From Caprella mutica (Eukaryota > Arthropoda > Malacostraca > Amphipoda > Caprellidae), in the NCBI GenBank assembly GCA_947561585.1, contig CANNZV010000269.1, forward strand, positions 62,001 to 126,000: a stretch of DNA of 64,000 nucleotides, in the 5' to 3' direction. Every line of letters begins with the position of its first letter. The first letter of the stretch is position 1. Positions 58,118 through 64,000 of the stretch are shown here, piece after piece. The position numbers and the translations under genes are program-made. The notes below the pieces were generated by a model that was given only the letters and a program-made list of their open reading frames with translations, was not told the origin of the DNA and ran no database searches.

Positions 58118-58645
58118 TAAGTACAGAGTAGAACCTGTGAAGTACAGAGTAGAACCTGTTAAGTACAGAGTAGAACCTGTGAAGTACAGAGTAGAACTTG
58201 TTAAGTACAGAGTAGAACTAGTGAAGTACAGAGTAGAACCTGTGAAGTACAGAGTAGAATCTGTGAAGTACAGAGTAGAACCTGTTAAGTACAGAGTAGA
58301 ACCTGTGAAGTACAGAGTAAAACCTGTGAAGTACAGAGTAGAACCTATGATGTACAGAGTAGAACCTGTGAAGTACAGAGTAGAACCTGTGAAGTACAGA
58401 GTAGAACCTGTGAAGTAGAGAGTAGAACCTGTGAAGTAGAGAGTAGAACCTGTGAAGTACAGAGTAGAACCTGTGAAGTACAGAGTAGAACCTTTGAAGT
58501 ACAGAGTAGAACCTCTGAAGTACAGAGTAGAACCTGTGAAGTACAGAGTAGAACCTGTGAAGTACAGAGTAGAACCTGTGAAGTACAGAGTAGAACCTGT
58601 GAAGTACAGAGTAGAACCTGTGAAGTACAGAGTAGAACCTGTGAT
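58118..58645. repeat. 21-bp minisatellite, about 25 units
   Basis: GTGAAGTACAGAGTAGAACC plus T. Two blocks of units are separated by two GTAGAGAG units that introduce stops. Translates as (KYRVEPV)n; artefact. Confidence 0.97.
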
Positions 58646-58774
58646 TAATATTCTACTTCTGTGTCAGTTTTTTGACGTGTGATTTCAATCCAAAAAATTG
58701 ATTTGTTTTTCATCTTCAAAACTCGACTGCAATTGAAATTCTTGTCAAAAAAAGTTGGTTTGTTTTGCAAGTTT

Positions 58775-59392
58775 GAAAGAAAGTGAAAGAGAAGTAAAAA
58801 AGAAGTAAAAGAAGTAAAAAAAGTAAAAGAAGTAAAAGAAGTAAAAAAAGTAAAAGAGAAGTAAAAGAAGTAAAAAAGAAATAAAGAAAGTAAAAGAGAA
58901 GTAAAAGAGAAGTAAAAGAGTAAAAAAAAGTAAAAGAGAAGTAAAAGAAGTAAAAAAGAAATAAAGAAAGTAAAAGAGAAGTAAAAAAGAAGTAAAAGAA
59001 GTAAAAAAAGTAAAAGAGAAGTAAAAGAAGTAAAAAAGAAATAAAGAAAGTAAAAGAGAAGTAAAAAAGAAGTAAAAGAAGTAAAAAAAGTAAAAGAGAA
59101 GTAAAAGAAGTAAAAAAGAAATAAAGAAAGTAAAAGAGAAGTAAAAAAGAAGTAAAAGAAGTAAAAGAGAAGTAAACGAAGTAAAAGAAGTAAAGAAGAA
59201 GTAAAAATGTAAAAGAGAAGTAAAAGAAGTAAAAGAAGTAAAAAAATAAGTAAAAAAAGTTAAAAAGTAGAAAAGAAGTAAGAGAAGTAAAAAAAGAAGT
59301 AAAAGAAGTAAAAAAGAAGTAAAAAAAAGTAAAAGAAAAGTAAAAGAAGTAAAAGAAGAAGTAAAAGAGAAGTAAAAAAAGTAAAAAAATAA
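58775..59392. repeat. purine-rich AAGTAAAAG repeat with higher-order units
   Basis: Mixtures of GTAAAAGAA, GTAAAAAA and GTAAAAGAGAA. A block of about 85-90 bp that includes AAAAAAGAAATAAAGAAAGT repeats several times between 58860 and 59140. The strand is almost pure A/G apart from the T of GTA. The minus-strand Phe/Leu/Thr-rich frame is an artefact. Confidence 0.94.
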
Positions 59393-59399
59393 GTTATTC

Positions 59400-60545
59400 A
59401 ATTCCAAGTTTTGTGATATTTAAAAAACTGAGTTTTTCTTTGAGATAATTTTTACTTGGAGACACAAATTGAAATGATTTCAATTTCTTGGTAAAATAAG
59501 AGTCTATTGGTGTAATATTAATAATGATTATCAAATAATATAAATACCCCTGACACCCCGATAAATGGTATAAAACCACAGAAGTTCTAATGAAAAGAGT
59601 TGCGGTGATAAATCGCTATCTCTACGGCAGATAAAATGCCGCATACTTTACGTAGAACGTGGCTAAACTGCGGAAAAAAGAACGCAACTTCGCATGGAAT
59701 TTACCTGCACGGTGAAGAAGAGTGATCGCTTTTCAGGGATGAACCCCAAGAGCTGAAAAAGAGGAACAATTAGAGTGATAGGATGGTGAATTTAATAGAT
59801 TTATTATAGGAATAAAGGTGAGAATTATGGGAGATTATCGATGGGAGAGCCGTCGATAAAGGGAGACACTTTGGATATTTTAGAACAACCATTTATATTA
59901 TTTTCTCCTATTTCCATTACTTTAAATAATTGTAATTCAAGTTTATTAGTTGTTTTTCACAATAGCTATCAATTTAACTGAATTCACTCTCTTCTAAATT
60001 ACGTAAATACCAATCACAACAACCCCGATGATGTCACAACCTCCTCCACTTCTTGTCAGAGGTCCCCCTGTATTTCCTTACCCCCTTCCCCTATTTATTA
60101 CCTCCCCTCTTATTTATTACCTCCCCCCTTATTTATTCCCCCCCCCCCCAATATCTGACCTTTTCCACATCTTTTCTTTTTCTCACATCTACATCTACGA
60201 GCTGATTTCTACTTTCCGACTCCGTCTGTAAGGGAGGGGGTGACATGGGGGGGAGGGGGGAGCTGTAACGACGGTAATTATGAGTCCTAAGGGGGGCAGA
60301 GGGGGGAGTACCCCAGGGAAGTATTTAGGGTCCCAAACTATTCACAGGATATCGAATAACTCGAGAAAATAAAAGAAAGAACAACTGAGGTGAAAAATTT
60401 AATGGGTTTGGAAGAAAAAGATTTTATTGATTAAAATGAATGTAGAGAAAATATTATTAGTAATTAATGGTAGAAAGTCATTATTTTTAATGCGAATAAG
60501 AAGTTTTAAAATAATTAATAGAAAACTGCAGGTAATATCAGTTGC
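59400..60545. other. no gene; C-rich and G-rich tracts
   Basis: Pyrimidine-rich 60040-60150 (TTACCTCCCC repeats) is followed by G-rich 60230-60315. An open frame at 60028-60231 is low-complexity Pro/Leu. Nothing else supported. Confidence 0.45.
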
Positions 60546-60547
60546 AG

Positions 60548-60943
60548 AACTTTGTAAAGTGTTCACACGGACAAACAAAAGTGTGCAGAGTGACGTAAGA
60601 GTTGTTAAAGTGTTCACACGGACAAACAAAAGTGTGAAGAGTGACGTAGGAGTTGTTAAAGTGTTCACACGGACAAACAAAAGTGTGAAGAGTGACGTAG
60701 GAGTTGTTAAAGTGTTCACACGGACAAACAAAAGTGTGAAGAGTGACGTAGGAGTTGCTAAAGTGTTCACACGGACAATCTAAAGTGTGAAGAGTGACGT
60801 AAGAGTTGCTAAAGTGTTCACACGGACAAACAAAAGTGTGAAGAGTGACGTAAGAGTTGCTAAAGTGTTCACACGGACAATCTAAAGTGTGAAGAGTGAC
60901 GTAAGAGTTGCTAAAGTGTTCACACGGACAAACAAAAGTGTGA
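60548..60943. repeat. 51-bp minisatellite, about 8 units, with hairpin and CRE-like core
   Basis: Unit contains AAAGTGTTCACACGGACAAA, GTGTGAAGAGTGACGTA and GAGTTGTTA. TTCACAC ... GTGTGAA is a 7-bp inverted repeat, and AGTGACGTA/TGACGTAA is close to a CRE. Some units have ACAATCTAAA for ACAAACAAAA. 51 is a multiple of 3, so frames stay open on both strands. Confidence 0.96.
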
Positions 60944-61507
60944 TTTGAATTCCCTAACTTCTTATCGCTCAAAATGCTCGATTTCATCGCCCAAACTTTC
61001 TAACTCTTGAGTGTTTATTTTATGGGAGAATATGGGGGATTTATAGGGGGAGATAATAGGAACTCATGTAAGAAGATGGGGGGAAATTTCATGGATGAAG
61101 AGTTTGATGGGATGTAAAATTGCGGAAGATTTTATCAATTTATTGATTCATTCCATAAATAGGTCTATATTCACAAAGTCCGTTATATTCACAAATAGTG
61201 ATTTCACGGTAAATTCTTCATGTTCGATAATAGAGTATTCACCCATGACTGTAGCTATGGTTAACATTTGCTTTGGGTTCCGTTTGACATTTCGTATCGA
61301 TAAGATGACATTTAATGTCTTTGTTTGCCTATCAGACGAAACACTAATAATAGCCACAAAAAGTGAGGGGAAACAACACTTCTTTCTTTGAGTTATTAAC
61401 CAGAGAGAATATAATAGATACCTTCATTTATAACTCATAGGACTAGTATTTCATGCAGTAAAACCTATAAGCTTGATTATTTTGATAAAGACTCAAATAA
61501 TTCAGCG

Positions 61508-61862
61508 TTTGCTGTATCTATGATACGCACCTAAAGGTATTATCTCCTAGTAATTTAAAGTGTATGCTGTATCTATGATACGCACCTAAAGGTATTATCT
61601 CCTTATAATTTAAAGTGTATGCTGTATCTATGATACGCACCTAAAGGTATTATCTCCTTATAATTTAAAGTGTATGCTGTATCTATGATACGCACCTAAA
61701 GGTATTATCTCCTTATAATTTAAAGTGTATGCTGTATCTATGATACGCACCTAAAGGTATTATCTCCTTATAATTTAAAGTGTATGCTGTATCTATGATA
61801 CGCACCTAAAGGTATTATCTCCTTATAATTTAGAGTGTATGCTGTATCTATGATACGCACTT
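61508..61862. repeat. 55-bp minisatellite, about 6.4 units
   Basis: Unit contains GCTGTATCTATGATACGCAC, then CTAAAGGTATTATCTCC, then TTATAATTTAAAGT. GTATCTATGATAC is the near-palindrome seen elsewhere. The last unit is interrupted after GATACGCAC by foldback copy 2. Confidence 0.96.
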
Positions 61863-61865
61863 ATA

Positions 61866-62198
61866 GCAAAGATATTATACTACAGTAAAATACACCAATC
61901 TCGACAATTTCTGTTTTAAAAAGTGCCATCTGGATTTGAAAGCGGGAACTAGAGAATCAATAACATTTAGTGTTGATCATCTCATTTTTTTCTATTTAAT
62001 TTAGCTCTATCTATTCTACCGATGTAAAGCTTATTTCCCAGTAAAATATCTTCGTTTATAAATGAAATAAAAGTTAAATATTATTAAACAACACGAAATG
62101 TTATTCTTTCTCTAGTTCCCGCTTTCAAATCCAGATGGCGCTTTTTAAAACAGAAATTCGTGAGACTTGTGTATCTTACTGTAGTATAATATCTTTGC
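61866..62198. mobile_element. foldback MITE copy 2, TTATA target duplication
   Basis: GCAAAGATATTATACTACAG ... CTGTAGTATAATATCTTTGC, flanked on both sides by TTATA (61861-61865 and 62199-62203), a 5-bp target-site duplication. Arms continue through CCATCTGGATTTGAAAGC for about 100 bp; the loop is AT-rich and unique. Inserted at the end of the 55-bp array, whose unit also contains TTATA. Confidence 0.92.
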
Positions 62199-62307
62199 TT
62201 ATAAGGTCAAATTTATTTGGCATTCAGAATATTTTCCAGTTTAATTAAAAAGGATGTGACTTAGAGGTAAATAAATCAATGTGAATATTGCTTCCCTCTG
62301 TGGATTT

Positions 62308-62672
62308 CGACCCCCTCTTCACCATATTGACCCCCTCTTCACCATATTGACCCCCCCTTCACCATATTGACCCCCTCTTCACCATATTGACCCCCTCTTC
62401 ATCATATTGACCCCCTCTTCACCATATTGACCCCCTCTTCACCATATTGACCCCCTCTTCACCATATTCACCCCCTCTTCACCATATTGACCCCTCTTCA
62501 CCATATTGACCCCCTCTTCACCATATTGACCCCCTCTTCACCATATTCACCCCCTCTTCACCATATTCACCCCCTCTTCACCATATTCACCCCCTCTTCA
62601 CCATATTCACCCCCTCTTCACCATATTCACCCCCTCTTCACCATATTCACCCCCTCTTCACCATATTCACCC
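62308..62672. repeat. 21-bp minisatellite, about 17 units
   Basis: CCCCCTCTTCACCATATTGA with TTCACC replacing TTGACC in a run of units at the right end, a local homogenisation. Confidence 0.97.
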
Positions 62673-62792
62673 CCTGGGTACCATGAACACAACTCAGGAA
62701 TACAATTGTTAGTGAAAATCGAGTCCCAGATCCTAAAATACGGGACAGTAACAGGAAGGAATTCCACTGATTGGGATCGGAACACAGTGCTA

Positions 62793-63073
62793 GCAAAGAT
62801 ATCATACTACAGTAAGATACGCCACTCTCAGATATTTTAGTTTTTAAAAGCGCCATCTGCATTTGAAAGCGGGAACTAAAGCAACAACAACATTTATACG
62901 GTTATACTGGAACAACGGAAAACTTATTCTGAAATCTATTCTTAGTTTTATTACCTAATATTGAACGATATTATATCTAATCTCTAGTTCCCGCTTCCAA
63001 ATCCAGATGGCGCCACAACGCACTTTTGAAACAAAAATTTACGATTGATCTTTTTGTAGTGTCATATCTTTGG
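62793..63073. mobile_element. foldback MITE copy 3, TGCTA target duplication
   Basis: GCAAAGATATCATACTACAG ... TGTAGTGTCATATCTTTGG, flanked by TGCTA on both sides (62788-62792 and 63074-63078). The arms share AGCGCCATCTGCATTTGAAA / TTCCAAATCCAGATGGCGC with copies 1 and 2. The loop is unrelated to theirs. It lies about 120 bp after the 21-bp array. Confidence 0.9.
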
Positions 63074-63161
63074 TGCTAGTACATTGGTGGAAATAGTGCT
63101 GGAATATGCGGTAACTACATTCCAGTGAAATTCGAGAATGATATTGTGATGATAGAAAAAG

Positions 63162-63350
63162 ATGCTTAAACAAGAAATGAAATGGGTAGCGATAAAAAGA
63201 ATCATAGTATTACCAGGTAGATTTCTTGTCCGGTATATAGGGTCCCAGTCCTCACGCTATGACGGTAAAAGGTTCCCAGGGGATGCGTACAAAGATTGGG
63301 GAGGAAAAGGAAGAGCTAAGAACTATCGATACTTTGGGAGAGGATATTGA
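63162..63350 (+). other. uncharacterised 62-codon open frame
   Basis: ATG to TGA, basic and Gly/Tyr-rich at the C-terminal end (KGRAKNYRYFGRGY). It is outside any tandem array, so it is not a repeat artefact, but there is no recognised domain, splice context or upstream signal. Chance is quite possible. Confidence 0.15.
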
Positions 63351-63426
63351 TATAAATAGAAAAGATAAAAATGTGTAAGCGGAAGAGAATAAAGTGTTTT
63401 AAATTCAACGTTATATAAGATATAAT

Positions 63427-64000
63427 CCTTAGTAGCATATTACCCTTCATCAACTAAGGTATCTAAGATACAGGCGGCCCTATTAGCATATTAACCTTCA
63501 TCAAATAAGGTATCTAAGATGCAGACTAGTGTATCGAATTTCCCTTCATCAAATAAGGTATCTAAGATTCAGACTAGTGTATCGAATTCCCCTTCATCAA
63601 ACAAGGTATCTAAGATACAGACTAGTGTATCGAATTCTCCTTCATCAAATAAGGTATCTAAGATCAGACTTGTGTATCGAATTCCCCTTCATCAAATAAG
63701 GTATCTAAGATACAGACTAGTGTATCGAATTCCCCTTCATCAAATAAGGTATCTAAAATGCAGACTAGTGTATCGAATTTCCCTTCATCAAATAAGGTAT
63801 CTAAGATACAGACTAGTGTATCGAATTCTCCTTCATCAAATAAGGTATCTATGATACAGACTAGTGTATATCGAATTCCCCTTCATCAAATAAGGTATCT
63901 ATGATACAGACTAGTGTATATCGAATTCCCCTTCATCAAATAAGGTATCTAAGATCAGACTTGTGTATCGAATTCCCCTTCATCAAATAAAGTATCTATG
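63427..64000. repeat. 47-53-bp minisatellite, about 12 units, runs off the window
   Basis: Unit contains AGGTATCTAAGATACAGACT, AGTGTATCGAATTCC and CCTTCATCAAATA. GTATCTAAGATAC (GTATCTATGATAC in three late units) is again the near-palindrome; some units have lost AC to give AAGATCAGAC. Length shifts of 1-2 bp alternate frames. Confidence 0.96.

Noticed and set aside
61095..61391. 98-codon plus-strand frame, with an overlapping 69-codon minus-strand frame followed by AATAAA
   Set aside because: Both strands are open over the same stretch, the minus frame has no ATG, and neither shows a domain or splice context.
1..64000. tRNA, rRNA or telomeric repeats
   Set aside because: I looked for GGTTCRA-type tRNA B boxes in context, rRNA core motifs and TTAGG/TTAGGG arrays and found none I could support.

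Overview
This is eukaryotic, AT-rich (A+T clearly predominates), gene-poor DNA. The only intact genes I can build are two four-exon paralogues on the minus strand (14074-15998 and 22368-24277). They encode secreted leucine-rich-repeat proteins of the 'oplophorus-luciferin 2-monooxygenase non-catalytic subunit-like' type, a family mostly found in crustaceans. I therefore infer a crustacean, or at least an arthropod. GT-AG introns, TATA boxes and Tc1/mariner-type elements agree with that. Nothing here looks prokaryotic or organellar.

Layout. 0-13 kb: about fifteen different minisatellites, including a 41-bp array carrying regularly spaced TGACGTCA octamers (3.9-4.4 kb), one long-arm foldback element (4.9-5.2 kb) and one CAGGGTG-type MITE (9.0-9.35 kb). 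13-28.4 kb: a tandem segmental duplication of about 7-8 kb; each copy has a purine-rich GGAGAGAAAG tract, one LRR gene with its promoter, a 31-bp minisatellite (4 units in one copy, about 29 in the other) and a conserved distal AT-rich segment. 28.4-43 kb: long minisatellites, including a palindromic 27-bp array (34.7-35.85 kb) and a 2.86-kb array of 23-25-bp units (39.8-42.7 kb) that seems to lie inside a split MITE. 43.3-43.6 kb: a possible promoter and 5' non-coding exon on the minus strand. 44-64 kb: more minisatellites, a 1.1-kb foldback element (49.4-50.5 kb), a decayed mariner with both terminal inverted repeats (53.8-55.0 kb) and two more foldback copies (61.9-63.1 kb), one with a clean 5-bp target duplication. 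By my own summation tandem arrays fill roughly 25 kb, near 40 % of the window.

The strongest biological signal is in the LRR pair. Introns, signal peptide and LRR framework are nearly identical between copies, while the exposed positions of the predicted LRR beta-strands are heavily replaced, as expected if the ligand-facing surface is being diversified after duplication. The second is a near-palindrome, GTATC-(2-3 nt)-GATAC, that recurs in otherwise different arrays and isolated sites across the window. Most long open frames here are by-products of stop-free tandem repeats and are not annotated as genes. Unit counts, array edges and percentages were read by eye and are approximate.
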